Shown one piece after another: positions 1 through 8,832 of a stretch of DNA of 64,000 nt. Location: the NCBI RefSeq assembly GCF_030056665.1, contig NZ_JASHIG010000003.1, one strand, 5' to 3'. How positions within the stretch are numbered: position 1 is the first letter of the stretch; every line of letters begins with the position of its first letter. Made by a program: the position numbers and the translations under genes. The notes beneath the pieces are model-generated. The model made no database searches. It was not told the origin of the DNA and saw nothing but the letters and a program-made list of their open reading frames with translations. This DNA is from Flectobacillus roseus (GTDB lineage Bacteria; Bacteroidota; Bacteroidia; Cytophagales; Spirosomataceae).

Positions 1-1
1 G

Positions 2-568
2 TTTACTTTGTCAGGTAGCTGGACTCCTTTAAATCAATTTACATTGGTTGAAAAATCAGACTCCCTGCATTTGAGTTGGTCGTATGTCGAAGCTTATGCA
101 CCTACCAAAATCACGGTTCAGTACAGTACTAATCAGCCAAATTTTATAGATGTGTACACCGAAAATGCCAATAGCGCTTTGGATGGAAAATGGTCTGTGA
201 TTCGACCGAAAGAAGTATTTGCTTATTACAGATTAAAACTGACACTTGCCGATGGGTCGGTTGTGTACACTGATACAAAGTTGGTGATTGATTATTCACA
301 AGTTTTGGGTGTCGAGAACCCTAGTGTATCGGTAAAAATCTTTCCGAATCCTGCCAGTACTTACCTTACGATTCAGGGAGTAAATGATGTGAAGCAACTA
401 CAAGTATATTCCAGTAATGGACAAGAGATTATTGATATTAAATCGAATAGAGTAGGGGAAGAATATCGGGTAGAGTTTCCTGAAACGATTCAAAATGGTG
501 CTTATTTTTTGAAATTACAATTACCCAATAATCAAATTATATTTAGCAAAGTGTTGATAATGAAGTAA
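2..568 (+). CDS. C-terminal part of a T9SS-secreted protein (5' end outside the window)
   Basis: The reading frame is open to the left edge of the window, so this is the tail of a longer gene rather than a small gene; no convincing start is visible. The last ~85 residues form a type A T9SS sorting domain: the motif VKIFPNPAS, a conserved run around LQVYSSNGQEI, and the ending GAYFLKLQLPNNQIIFSKVL. Such domains send proteins through the outer membrane in Bacteroidetes and are then cleaved off. The preceding ~100 residues are beta-rich and fibronectin/Ig-like in look, with no enzyme motif, so cargo function cannot be told. Confidence 0.8.
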   Translation, partial: FTLSGSWTPLNQFTLVEKSDSLHLSWSYVEAYAPTKITVQYSTNQPNFIDVYTENANSALDGKWSVIRPKEVFAYYRLKLTLADGSVVYTDTKLVIDYSQVLGVENPSVSVKIFPNPASTYLTIQGVNDVKQLQVYSSNGQEIIDIKSNRVGEEYRVEFPETIQNGAYFLKLQLPNNQIIFSKVLIMK

Positions 569-741
569 GTGGTTGGATTTTTGGGTAATGAATTTGTAGT
601 GTACAAAGGATTAGAAAAACTATTTATTTGGGATTTCTGATTTCGGAAGTATGTGCTTCTACATTTCCGAAATCAGAAATCTCAAATCCGCATTAGTTAG
701 AAAGTCCTAGTTCATCAATTAAAAATCTTTCTACTTTAAAC

Positions 742-1629
742 TTATTTTTTGCCTCTCACAGCACGAGCAATCATATCCCATTTTTCGTCTGGTACTTCGT
801 TCAAGGCCGAAAATTCACCTGCGCCCATCAGCCACTCACCTCCATCAATCGTAATAACTTCGCCATTGATATATGACGAGAAATCAGACATCAGAAATGC
901 CGCCAAATTAGCTAATTCTTGATGATCGCCCACTCGTTTGAGAGGAATACGGCTTGCTGGGTCAAACTTTTTAGCAAGGTCATGTCCCATAGCTTCGGCA
1001 GGAAATAGTCTTTCCCATGCCCCCTCTGTTGGAAACGGACCTGGAGCGATGGCATTGAATCGGATACCATATTTGTAGCCCCATTCAACCGCCAAGGAGC
1101 GTGTCAATGCTAACACGCCTGCTTTGGCTGTCGCTGAAGGTACCACATAACCAGAACCAGTCCAAGAATAAGTTGTCACAATACTCATGACAGTTCCTTT
1201 AATGTTGTTTTCTATCCAATATTTACCAAATGCCAAGCTAAAGTTATAAGTGCCCTTCAACACAATGTCTACTACCACATCAAAGGCTTTGTGAGTAAGT
1301 CGTTCGGTTGGACTAATAAAATTTCCTGCGGCATTATTAACCAAGCCTTCCACACTACCAAAGTGCTCTATTGCAGTTTTGAGTACATTTTCTACCTCGT
1401 CGTAGTTACGCGCATCACAAGCAACTGGAAGGATTTTGCCACCCGTAAGTTCTTCTAATTCTTTGGCTGTGGCTTCCAATACAGGGAGTTTGCGGGAGGC
1501 AATAACTACATTTGCTCCTAATTCTAGAAAGTATTTCGACATAGATTTTCCTAGTCCAGTACCTCCTCCTGTCACTACAATGGTCTTACCTTGTAAGGCT
1601 CCGTCTCTTAGCATTGGTTGGTTAAACAT
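742..1629 (-). CDS. SDR-family oxidoreductase, 2,4-dienoyl-CoA reductase-like
   Basis: 295 residues, the normal length for a classical short-chain dehydrogenase. The NADP-binding motif TGGGTGLG is at residues 20-27, and VNNAAGN follows near residue 98. In place of the usual YxxxK catalytic pair the segment reads GYVVPSATAKAG, i.e. Ser where most SDRs have Tyr. That arrangement (PSASAKAG) is typical of mitochondrial-type 2,4-dienoyl-CoA reductases (DECR), as are the AVEWGYKYGIRFNAIAPGP and GAWERL stretches. The likely role is NADPH-dependent reduction of dienoyl-CoA during unsaturated fatty acid breakdown. It stands alone, with a gene-free stretch upstream. Substrate is inferred from the motif, not shown. 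Confidence 0.85.
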   Translation of the reverse strand: MFNQPMLRDGALQGKTIVVTGGGTGLGKSMSKYFLELGANVVIASRKLPVLEATAKELEELTGGKILPVACDARNYDEVENVLKTAIEHFGSVEGLVNNAAGNFISPTERLTHKAFDVVVDIVLKGTYNFSLAFGKYWIENNIKGTVMSIVTTYSWTGSGYVVPSATAKAGVLALTRSLAVEWGYKYGIRFNAIAPGPFPTEGAWERLFPAEAMGHDLAKKFDPASRIPLKRVGDHQELANLAAFLMSDFSSYINGEVITIDGGEWLMGAGEFSALNEVPDEKWDMIARAVRGKK

Positions 1630-2238
1630 AGCTATTTTAGTTTAAAGATTTAAAAGCAAAACAGGTGATTAAAATACCTTATGCTATATTTTATGTCTCC
1701 TTCTTGACTTTATTTTACTATATTTTTTGAAAGTAAAATTCTATTATAAAGCAATTTGGGATAAATAAAATTATTATGCAAGCATACTAATTAGGAATTT
1801 TGAAAAAAATAAAAGAACGCCGAAAGAAAGGATAGGAGAGATCAAAAATAGATTCTTGTATTAAAAAAATAGGTTCTGTTTTAACTAGCGAGTCAAACTT
1901 ATTTCTGTGAAAAATATAAGTTCTAATGGTTTCATATTGAATATCAAGAAAAATAAACCGTGGCTCATGAAAGTCTTAAAATCTCGGTTTATCTCTTAAT
2001 ATGAGTAGTCTTGACTTTTGAGTTAAGGTATTTTTCAGTTGAAATAAGCTTTTTGATAAGGTGTCCTTATATGACTTCTGGTTATCAGTTCGGTTAGACA
2101 ATTTATGAACGCCTAAATTTTTTCATCGTATCCTTTGTTTACGGTGTTCTGCGTAAACTCAGCATTACAAAATCTAAGTTAGTTTCCTCTGTCAGTATTT
2201 TAATAAATATAATGTTGGAAACTGCTCTTTCTTAGTTT
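1630..2238. other. Gene-free interval of about 600 bp
   Basis: Both strands carry frequent stops and I see no recognisable protein fragment. The only structure is an imperfect inverted repeat around 1935-2008, with arms containing AATAAACCG and CGGTTTAT flanked by matching TCATATTGA/TTAATATGA segments. It is very AT-rich and lies downstream of the SUKH-like gene, so it may be decayed accessory DNA. Confidence 0.5.
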
Positions 2239-2694
2239 CTAAATTGATACTGAAATTTCTGTTAAAAACTGATTGAAGGTGTCAGATATTTGTGTTGGTT
2301 CAGATTCAACTAAAAAAACTTTATTACAATTGTCATCTCCAAACCCAATACAGAAGAGAATATTTGGCCCCGACTCAGCAAAGGGTAAAATCTTACTATT
2401 TGCAAACATAATCCAGTTATTATGTCCAGATTTTATGGATTTATAAAAATATAGTAATGAATCAAATGAATGAAAAAAATTTAACCACACTCCGTTAACA
2501 TCAAAATATGAATTCTCATTAAGGTTTTCATTTATAATCATATTCTCAGTGTTGACGAACATTTCTTGATTTTTATAAATTTTATTTTCTAAGAAAAATC
2601 GAAAAGCGTCTAATTTCTTGTTAGAAAAAATATCGGAGAAATGAATTAAATCATTCAAGTCTATTTTATCAGTACTATCCTTAAAATGAATCAT
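2239..2694 (-). CDS. SUKH (SMI1/KNR4-like) putative immunity protein
   Basis: 151 residues, very AT-rich. The second half carries the features expected of SUKH proteins: a hydrophobic WIMFANSKILPFAESG strand, then ILFCIGFGDDNCNKVFLVE, and a final helix SDTFNQFLTEI. This matches the usual SMI1/KNR4 layout in which a bulky aromatic/small-residue core is followed by an acidic strand and the closing helix. SUKH proteins commonly neutralise nuclease toxins of polymorphic toxin systems and are encoded directly downstream of the toxin. Here a broken WHH-type nuclease remnant lies 56 bp upstream on the same strand, which supports the call. The gene is intact and so appears to be an orphan immunity gene. 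Family assignment is by eye from weakly conserved motifs. Confidence 0.6.
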   Translation of the reverse strand: MIHFKDSTDKIDLNDLIHFSDIFSNKKLDAFRFFLENKIYKNQEMFVNTENMIINENLNENSYFDVNGVWLNFFHSFDSLLYFYKSIKSGHNNWIMFANSKILPFAESGPNILFCIGFGDDNCNKVFLVESEPTQISDTFNQFLTEISVSI

Positions 2695-2750
2695 GATTAA
2701 AGTAATTAATAAGGTGATGGATATGAAATTGAAGCTTTACCTGCTCTCAA

Positions 2751-3018
2751 CTAGATTGTATTCTGCTCCAGAACAGCACTTCCATCTTTATAATTCAATC
2801 CTCCAAAATAAAATGAATGTACCTTTTACCAAACAAGCATTTATTTTTACAATCTTCGTGATGATGCCATGTATATTTCTTTCCACTAGTATTGACATAT
2901 GTATAACGTGTTCCATCTGGTAACCTTTCTCCTTAAATATCTAAAGTATTAGCTTTAATAAAATCATCAGAAAATTTACTGCCTTTCAAGATAAAACTTT
3001 CTGCCATTTTTTTGACAT
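2751..3018 (-). pseudogene. Remnant of a WHH/HNH-family nuclease toxin
   Basis: Reading the minus strand, ATG at 3018 follows a GGAG at a good distance but the frame stops after ten codons. The +1 frame gives a short peptide from 3007 that stops at 2935-2933. The same frame then continues without a gap into LPDGTRYTYVNTSGKKYTW followed by HHHED, the hallmark start of a WHH/HNH nuclease core, and on to an IH before a stop. A further frame shift gives FGGLNYKDG and a tail ending at the TAG at 2751-2753, matching the closing H-x-GG part of the fold. So one nonsense codon and at least one frameshift separate recognisable pieces in the right order. It ends 56 bp before the SUKH-like gene, the usual toxin-immunity order. 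Confidence 0.6.
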
Positions 3019-3039
3019 TTATCTCCTCACAATGATTTG

Positions 3040-3090
3040 AGATTTATAAAAATACAAGAAGATTTCATTCTCTTGTATTTTTATAAATCT
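3040..3090. repeat. Perfect 20-bp inverted repeat with 11-base loop
   Basis: Positions 3040-3059 and 3071-3090 are exact reverse complements; 3060-3070 is the loop. The arms are AT-rich (AGATTTATAAAAATACAAGA). It sits between the toxin remnant and the terminator of yceI. No T-tract follows the stem on either strand, so it is not an obvious terminator; it may be a small non-autonomous repeat or a regulator site. Confidence 0.7.
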
Positions 3091-3160
3091 ATCTTCACAA
3101 CGTCAGGTAGCATACATTCTAGTACCCAAAATCAAAAGGGTAAAAGAGAATAAAAACCAC

Positions 3161-3196
3161 AAAAAAAGCCCTACAATCATTTGTAGGGCTTTTTTA
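3161..3196. terminator. Bidirectional Rho-independent terminator after yceI
   Basis: A GC-containing stem AGCCCTACAA / TTGTAGGGCT with a four-base TCAT loop is flanked by A7 on the left and T6 on the right, so it can stop transcription on both strands. It begins 27 bases past the stop of the YceI gene on the minus strand. Confidence 0.9.
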
Positions 3197-3223
3197 TATA
3201 GAATTCGGAGAGCTTTGGGTGGA

Positions 3224-3820
3224 TTATTTACCAGCTACCAAAGTTACGTCCAAGTTGAATACATCGTCGATAGCTTTGTCACCGATAGATTCGAAGAATT
3301 TCTTAGAACCATATTTGATGTTGAAGTCTGTACGATCAACTGGGATTTTAGCAGTTGCAGTTACTTTACCAGCAGCAGAAGTAATTGTAGCAGGGAAAGT
3401 GATAGATTTTGTGATACCGTGCAAAGTCAAATCACCAGTGATGTTTGAACCAGCAACTTTAGTGATTTTGAAAGTAGCAGTTGGGAATTTTTCTACTTCG
3501 AAGAAATCACCTGTAGTGATGTGGCTGATGAATTTTTGATTGTAACCAGCGTCAGTGATGTCAGTACAAACGATAGATTTCATATCGATTGTGAAAGTAC
3601 CACCAGTTACTTTACCTTTAGCTACAGAAAGAGATCCGTTGCTGATGCTGATAAATCCTTCGTGCTGACCAGTTACTTTTTTAGCCAACCAGTGGATTTT
3701 AGAACCTTTAGTATCTACTGCCAAACCTTCAGCAGCTTTTTTAGGAGCGTTACCAGCGATAGCTGTACTCAATACCGTTGCAGATACAAATAAACTTGCG
3801 ATGAATTTAATTGCTTTCAT
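3224..3820 (-). CDS. YceI family periplasmic protein
   Basis: 198 residues, starting with a signal peptide (MKAIKFIASLFVSATVLSTAIA, cleaved after about residue 22). The mature part follows the YceI lipocalin-like fold: WLAKKVTGQHEGFI near residue 44, GTFTIDMKSI, then FPTATFKITKV, GDLTLHGITKSITFP and a closing DRTDFNIKYGSKKFF...DDVFNLDVTL. YceI proteins bind isoprenoid or other long hydrophobic ligands in the periplasm; several are stress-induced. The gene lies 66 bp downstream of a MarR regulator on the same strand and ends in a strong terminator, so the two are probably co-transcribed and the MarR protein is the likely regulator. Confidence 0.92.
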   Translation of the reverse strand: MKAIKFIASLFVSATVLSTAIAGNAPKKAAEGLAVDTKGSKIHWLAKKVTGQHEGFISISNGSLSVAKGKVTGGTFTIDMKSIVCTDITDAGYNQKFISHITTGDFFEVEKFPTATFKITKVAGSNITGDLTLHGITKSITFPATITSAAGKVTATAKIPVDRTDFNIKYGSKKFFESIGDKAIDDVFNLDVTLVAGK

Positions 3821-3886
3821 TTGATTGAAAAATAATTTTAGTGAATATTAATAATAAGGAGTTTAATACAATTCAGAAAATACCGA

Positions 3887-4345
3887 TTATTCAGCTGAGC
3901 CTCTGAGTTTGTCTAAAAGATGACTTAATGTAAGCGCTTCTTCTGGCGTTAGATTGTGAAGTGCTGCTTCCCATTCAGATTGTTGATTGTCTAGTTCTGC
4001 CAATAAATCTAAGCCTTTGTCTGTAATAATAACATCCACTTGACGACGATCATGTGGACACTCTTTACGGATGACCAAATCTTTCAGAATAAGCTTATCA
4101 ACTAATCTTGAGGCATTTGACATTTTATCGAGCATACGCTCAATGATACCACATACCGTAATAGGATTTGGATACTGCCCTCTCAGAATTCTCAAAACAT
4201 TATATTGCTGCAACGTTACATCGTAACGTTTCAATAAATCACTTTGCAATGAACAAAGCCAGTTGTTGGTATACATAATATTCACAACGGCCTTGGTATA
4301 AGGTGATTTGAATGCTTTTTGCTGTATGTCTTGTTCGATACTCAT
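3887..4345 (-). CDS. MarR-family transcriptional regulator (yceI-proximal copy)
   Basis: 152 residues from the chosen start MSIEQDIQQKAF. A longer frame reaches 4387, but the paralogue next door starts with the nearly identical MSIEKDIKQKSF, which fixes the start. The winged helix-turn-helix is visible as LQQYNVLRILRGQ, TVCGIIERML, NASRLVDKLILKDLVIRKE and the wing CPHDRRQVDVIITDKG, giving the DxRR-type wing motif. MarR proteins bind palindromic operators as dimers and usually respond to small phenolic or oxidative signals. Position just upstream of yceI suggests local control of that gene. Confidence 0.9.
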   Translation of the reverse strand: MSIEQDIQQKAFKSPYTKAVVNIMYTNNWLCSLQSDLLKRYDVTLQQYNVLRILRGQYPNPITVCGIIERMLDKMSNASRLVDKLILKDLVIRKECPHDRRQVDVIITDKGLDLLAELDNQQSEWEAALHNLTPEEALTLSHLLDKLRGSAE

Positions 4346-4540
4346 AATTTGATAGTGCAAATTTAATGTAAAAACATTTGATGTCAATACATTAAAATGT
4401 TAATTTTTTGTTAATGTTAATTAGTAGTCTGAAAATCAATAAGTTAATTTGTGTGTTTTTTTCCTGATTAAATAAAATATAGAGGTTTTCGTAATAGATT
4501 TTCCTAAAAATGGCACCAAATCATTCAAGGTAACTCAGTT

Positions 4541-5029
4541 TCATTCGCCACTCACATACCTTTTAGTTGCCAATGAAGCATCTTCTTGGAGTTTTTGAAG
4601 TAGGGTTTCCAATTGTTCAAGTTCTGTTTGACTCATTTGAATGCTTTGTGATTCCCAAACCTCAATTAGATCATTGAGTTCATTGGTTACGTCCAAGCCT
4701 TCTTCTGTAATAAGTACTTCTACAACCCGTTTGTCAGTAGGCGATTTTCTTCTTTCGACAAAACCTTTCTGCTCAAGTTTATCTACCAATCTCGAAACAT
4801 TAGACATTTGGTCTCTCATATTTTCGATAATCGTATTGATACAGAGTGGGGTAGGATAAGAGAGCTGTAAAATTTTTAGAACGCTATATTGTTGTTCGCT
4901 CAGCGAATAGGGTTTTATAATTTGACTAAATTCCGACACTAACCAGTTATTGGTAAACATCATGTTTACGGTTAGTTTTTGGTAAGGATTCGCAAAAGAT
5001 TTTTGCTTAATATCTTTTTCAATAGACAT
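4541..5029 (-). CDS. MarR-family transcriptional regulator (second copy)
   Basis: 162 residues from MSIEKDIKQKSF; a longer frame to 5125 has no paralogue support. It shares with the copy at 3887-4345 the start, the NPYQK.TVNMMFTNNWL segment, the recognition-helix stretch DQMSNVSRLVDKLEQKGFVERR and the wing SPTDKRVVEVLIT. It lies 195 bp upstream on the same strand, so the pair looks like a tandem duplication that has since diverged, especially at the C-terminus (extra SLATKRYVSGE). Target genes unknown. Confidence 0.9.
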   Translation of the reverse strand: MSIEKDIKQKSFANPYQKLTVNMMFTNNWLVSEFSQIIKPYSLSEQQYSVLKILQLSYPTPLCINTIIENMRDQMSNVSRLVDKLEQKGFVERRKSPTDKRVVEVLITEEGLDVTNELNDLIEVWESQSIQMSQTELEQLETLLQKLQEDASLATKRYVSGE

Positions 5030-5241
5030 AATTTTAAATTTAATGTGTACGGACCTAGCTTTGAGAAGATTATAATGATACAAAGTATTAACAAGAGTAG
5101 CGAATACTCTTCCGAAAATGTCCATTAACGTGGATTTTTGTACAATTATAAATGGTAATCTTTCTGCAAGAAGCCAGAGCTTTACATCAAGTTAAGAGAA
5201 GTATTCAACGGAGGTGGTTAATTGATTGCAAATATACTCAA

Positions 5242-7137
5242 TTATCGGAAGGGCACGATTTCTGGTGCCGAAATATCAAAGTCTTTGAGGCGATAATTGT
5301 ATGTATCACTAAAAGAAGCATTGAGCACTCCTATGTTAGGCAAGTTGGGGAAATAGGTAAATTTGAGTTGAAAAGTATTGAACGTTAGGTTCTCGTTTCG
5401 CAGTCTTATTCCCAAACCTATCCCAGTGTAGGGATATTTGGTAAATAAAAATTGATTTCTAGGGGTAACAAAAGCCATATCTAATTGAAAAAATGGCGCT
5501 AAGCGAAACCCCACAAAGTTGACCTTTGAGAACCAAACCGCTTGATAACCCAGAGCAAGTTTTTTACTACCCCAAAGTTGATCGCTGTTGATGCCCAAAA
5601 TTCCATTTTCACCATTGATATTGAGATATTCGCCTGTGTAGCGCTGCACACCAAAGGCATATTTGAGATTGATAAAATGGCGTAATTTGGCTTTTGGAAG
5701 TGTATATAATCTTGAAAAATAATTAGATTCGATACTTACCCCTGCGGTGCCATTGGTATAAGCACCCGCATTGAGTAAGGCATATAAATAGCCAGAATTG
5801 TTGAGATATTGTCCTCTTGCCAGTTTGATCCCCGAATAAAAGCGACTGCCAAAAGCATCTGAGTATTCTTTTCCTGCCACAAACGTCGCTAAATACCCAT
5901 AGGGTACGTCTTCTGTTATCCCGAAGCCATAAATCAAAAAATCCCGTTTGTAGCGTCTATTCGAAAAGCCAATGCCGACTAAATATTGTTCTTGGTTGCG
6001 AAAAAGCTGGTTGGTATCGGCTGTGACAATGGGGCGTTGGGTGTAATTGATACTGGTAAATCTTAGTCCAACAATAAAGCGGGTACGAGCTTGATTTTCA
6101 GGGCTTAAAAAAGGGAGTTTGTAAGAACGAGCTAACCAAAAATCTACATAATTCTTTACCGTTGGGAAATACAAAGGTAAGGTGTCATTTTGCATGAGTG
6201 TTCGAGCATCATATCCTCTCGTGGTAACTCGCAAATCTCGGTCATGACTCATTTCAAAACCTCCTGCCATTTTCATTTCAGGCGTTAGAAATGGTCTGAA
6301 AAAACGCAAGGCATAGCGATTGGTTTGTCTGCGAAAAGACAAATCCAATTGTCCTGTAATAAAGGAACGACCAATATATGGAATGGTATAGGTGGTGGCA
6401 TATTCGAGTTTGGGTGATTCTTTTTGGTTGATATAAAAAGTATTTCGCCAAGAATGTCCCAGTCCTCGAAAGTTTACTTGATTGATACTTAAATCATAAC
6501 GGTCAAAACCTCCAAAATTGACATCAGGAATTAAGGACCATATGTCTTGTGTGATTACCAACAAGTCGACCAAGTTGGGATATTGCTCATCTGGTACTAC
6601 CAAAATCCGAGCATCGTGTAATATGGTACTGTTACGCATTACACGCTCGTTGTCACGAAGTCGGTCGGCATCGATGATATCGCCAGTATGAAATAATAGG
6701 AAGGATTTTCGGATAATACTTTCTCTAGTATTGGTGTGTAGTGCGCTAAAAAACTTTTCAAACCCTTGTGCTTTGCGAGCGGTATCATTGACACTTTCGC
6801 CAAATACTCGAAGAGTTTTGACATAAATTTTACGAACAACTCTGCCCTCAAACTCTTGAAAAGGATTTTCCTCAATTTTTACAACCTCCTGACCTGCTGA
6901 GTTTTGATTGTATACATCCTTGAAGAGCGCATGATAAATTTCGTTGAGCACGCGATTTTTTGAAAATCTTTTTTTCAAATTAGAATAAAGTAGACTATCC
7001 TCTTTGTTCTTTTTTACCTGATAATCTTCAGGAATGAAGGCTTGAATAGAATCTTTTTGTTGGGCCTGAGCAGATATTGGCGCAAATAATAGCCAAAAGG
7101 TCATTGAAACCAGTGCGACAATTTCACTCAGGCTCAT
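5242..7137 (-). CDS. Outer-membrane beta-barrel protein, Omp85/TamA-like
   Basis: About 632 residues from the start at 7137 (a frame to 7194 exists). From 7137 there is a hydrophobic signal segment ending SAQAQQ. Residues ~95-210 resemble a POTRA-like region (GRVVRKIYVKTLRVFGESV, TGDIIDADRLRDNERVMRNS, LVDLLVITQDIWSL). The remainder is alternating amphipathic strands ending in an aromatic barrel strand. This layout is that of the BamA/TamA surface-antigen superfamily, which inserts or translocates proteins at the outer membrane; the exact substrate is unknown. A -7 element at 7202-7209 would put the RNA start close to 7195, which favours the 7137 start. The start at 7194 has more basic residues before the hydrophobic segment, so the choice is not settled. 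Confidence 0.75.
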   Translation of the reverse strand: MSLSEIVALVSMTFWLLFAPISAQAQQKDSIQAFIPEDYQVKKNKEDSLLYSNLKKRFSKNRVLNEIYHALFKDVYNQNSAGQEVVKIEENPFQEFEGRVVRKIYVKTLRVFGESVNDTARKAQGFEKFFSALHTNTRESIIRKSFLLFHTGDIIDADRLRDNERVMRNSTILHDARILVVPDEQYPNLVDLLVITQDIWSLIPDVNFGGFDRYDLSINQVNFRGLGHSWRNTFYINQKESPKLEYATTYTIPYIGRSFITGQLDLSFRRQTNRYALRFFRPFLTPEMKMAGGFEMSHDRDLRVTTRGYDARTLMQNDTLPLYFPTVKNYVDFWLARSYKLPFLSPENQARTRFIVGLRFTSINYTQRPIVTADTNQLFRNQEQYLVGIGFSNRRYKRDFLIYGFGITEDVPYGYLATFVAGKEYSDAFGSRFYSGIKLARGQYLNNSGYLYALLNAGAYTNGTAGVSIESNYFSRLYTLPKAKLRHFINLKYAFGVQRYTGEYLNINGENGILGINSDQLWGSKKLALGYQAVWFSKVNFVGFRLAPFFQLDMAFVTPRNQFLFTKYPYTGIGLGIRLRNENLTFNTFQLKFTYFPNLPNIGVLNASFSDTYNYRLKDFDISAPEIVPFR

Positions 7138-7201
7138 GTTCCTACAAGGTTTTGTGGGTATAATTGGCTTATTTTGTAGAAATTTGCATATCATATCTAA
7201 A

Positions 7202-7209
7202 CAAAAATA
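7202..7209 (-). promoter_or_regulatory. Possible -7 promoter element for the Omp85-like gene
   Basis: On the minus strand the sequence is TATTTTTG, matching the Bacteroidetes -7 consensus TAnnTTTG. It lies in the short divergent gap before maf. No clear -33 TTG was found at about 20 bases, so support is partial. Confidence 0.4.
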
Positions 7210-7223
7210 CGAAAACTCTCAGA

Positions 7224-7802
7224 ATGCTAACATTAAATTATCCACTTGTTTTAGCGTCAAATTCGCCACGTCGACAACAATTGCTTAAAGATGCGGGCTT
7301 TGAATTTAGTGTCAAGGTAAAACCAACAGATGAGGATTTCCCTGATACGATGCCTGCGCCTGAAGTTCCTGTATTTTTGGCAAAAAAGAAAGCTTTGGCA
7401 TTTCAGCAAGAAATCGACAACCAAATTATATTAACTGCCGACACAATTGTGGTAGTCGATGGTTTGATTTTGAATAAACCACAAGACAAAGCCGAGGCTA
7501 AGTGGATGTTACAAAAGCTTTCGGGACGCAAACACCAAGTAATTACAGGTGTATGTGTAATGACAAAAGATTCAATCGAAAGTTACAGCGACACGACAGA
7601 GGTATTTTTCAGAGAATTAACGGACGCTGAAATTGATTATTATATTGAAAATTGCAAACCTTTCGACAAGGCTGGAAGCTATGGTGTACAAGATTTTGTA
7701 GGCATGGTCGGTATTCCTCGCATCGAAGGTTCTTATTTTACTGTTATGGGTTTACCTGTGCATATCGTGTACGATGCCCTCAAGAAATTTTGTGAGTTGT
7801 GA
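7224..7802 (+). CDS. maf: Maf-family nucleoside triphosphate pyrophosphatase
   Basis: 192 residues from MLTLNYP; the open frame extends upstream to 7164 but overlaps the divergent gene's leader. The signature ASNSPRRQQLL is at residues 11-21, ADTIVVV near residue 74, the KLSGRKHQVITGVCV segment near 100 and the FDKAGSYGVQ segment near 150. These match Maf/YhdE proteins, which hydrolyse dTTP, UTP and modified nucleotides to monophosphates and pyrophosphate, in the cytoplasm. Length is typical for the family. It is followed 97 bp later by rlmF on the same strand. Confidence 0.93.
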   Translation: MLTLNYPLVLASNSPRRQQLLKDAGFEFSVKVKPTDEDFPDTMPAPEVPVFLAKKKALAFQQEIDNQIILTADTIVVVDGLILNKPQDKAEAKWMLQKLSGRKHQVITGVCVMTKDSIESYSDTTEVFFRELTDAEIDYYIENCKPFDKAGSYGVQDFVGMVGIPRIEGSYFTVMGLPVHIVYDALKKFCEL

Positions 7803-7899
7803 TTTAAGGAATTGTAATGAGTGAAAAGGCCATATAATTCACCATTCATCATTCAGCCATTTACCACTCTCTCAGCCATTAAATTACCAAATACAACAC

Positions 7900-8832
7900 A
7901 TGCTTCATTCAAGAAATAAACATCAAGAAAGATATGATATGGAGGCACTTATGAAGGTGTCACCAGAGTTAAAACCTTTTGTATTTATCAATCAATATGG
8001 GAGCCAAACCATCGACTTTGCCAATCCTGCTGCGGTAAAGTTGTTGAATAAAGCCATTTTGAAAGCTTTTTACAAAATTGATTATTGGGATATTCCCTTA
8101 CATTATCTTTGTCCGCCTATTCCAGGCCGTGCAGACTATTTGCATTACACCGCCGATTTATTAGCTGAAGCCAACAATGGTCAAATTCCTATGGGTAAGG
8201 ATATCAAAATTCTTGATGTTGGGGTAGGAGCTAATTGCGTTTATCCTATCATTGGCCATGCTGAGTACGGATGGCGTTTTGTTGGTTCGGAGGTCGATAA
8301 AACAGCCATGAAGTCGGCTCAAAATATTGTTATTACTAATCAGAATCTCAAAAATAACGTGGATGTTCGTTTACAAAATCGCCCCGATCAGATTCTGGAA
8401 GGTATTATTCGTATGCAAGAATTATTCGATTTGGTGATTTGTAATCCTCCTTTTCATGCCTCTGCTGAAGAGGCTTCTGCGAGTTCTATTCGTAAACAAC
8501 AGAATCTTACGGGTAAAAAAGTGCAAAATGCTTCACTCAATTTTGGTGGACAAAGTCGTGAGCTTTGGTGTGATGGTGGTGAACTAAAGTTTATTTGGCA
8601 AATGATTCAAGAAAGTAAAGTTTTTGCAAAAAACTGTCTTTGGTTTTCTTCTTTAGTTTCGAAAAAAGATAATCTAAAAAGTTTGTACAAAGCCCTCGAC
8701 AAAACAGATGTTACCAATTATCACATTATCGAAATGTCACATGGTCAGAAAATAAGCCGTATTTTGGTTTGGACATATTTTTCAGAAGAAGAAAGAAAAA
8801 CTTGGGCAAAAGCTAGATTTGGGAATAAATGA
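7900..8832 (+). CDS. rlmF: 23S rRNA (adenine(1618)-N6)-methyltransferase RlmF
   Basis: 310 residues. The N-terminus LHSRNKHQERYD and the block DYWDIPLHYLCPPIPGRADY are diagnostic for RlmF (YbiN). The S-adenosylmethionine site ILDVGVGANCVYP is at 104-116 and the N6-adenine catalytic motif NPPF at 182-185, followed by HASAEEA. The enzyme methylates A1618 of 23S rRNA using S-adenosylmethionine. Start chosen at the first ATG because the family N-terminus begins within a few residues of it. The short upstream gap carries a copy of an intergenic repeat containing TCATCATTCAG. Confidence 0.95.
   Translation: MLHSRNKHQERYDMEALMKVSPELKPFVFINQYGSQTIDFANPAAVKLLNKAILKAFYKIDYWDIPLHYLCPPIPGRADYLHYTADLLAEANNGQIPMGKDIKILDVGVGANCVYPIIGHAEYGWRFVGSEVDKTAMKSAQNIVITNQNLKNNVDVRLQNRPDQILEGIIRMQELFDLVICNPPFHASAEEASASSIRKQQNLTGKKVQNASLNFGGQSRELWCDGGELKFIWQMIQESKVFAKNCLWFSSLVSKKDNLKSLYKALDKTDVTNYHIIEMSHGQKISRILVWTYFSEEERKTWAKARFGNK

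Noticed and set aside
1436..1645. Plus-strand open frame of 69 codons inside the SDR gene
   Set aside because: It lies wholly opposite a well-supported gene and shows no family similarity; a shadow frame.
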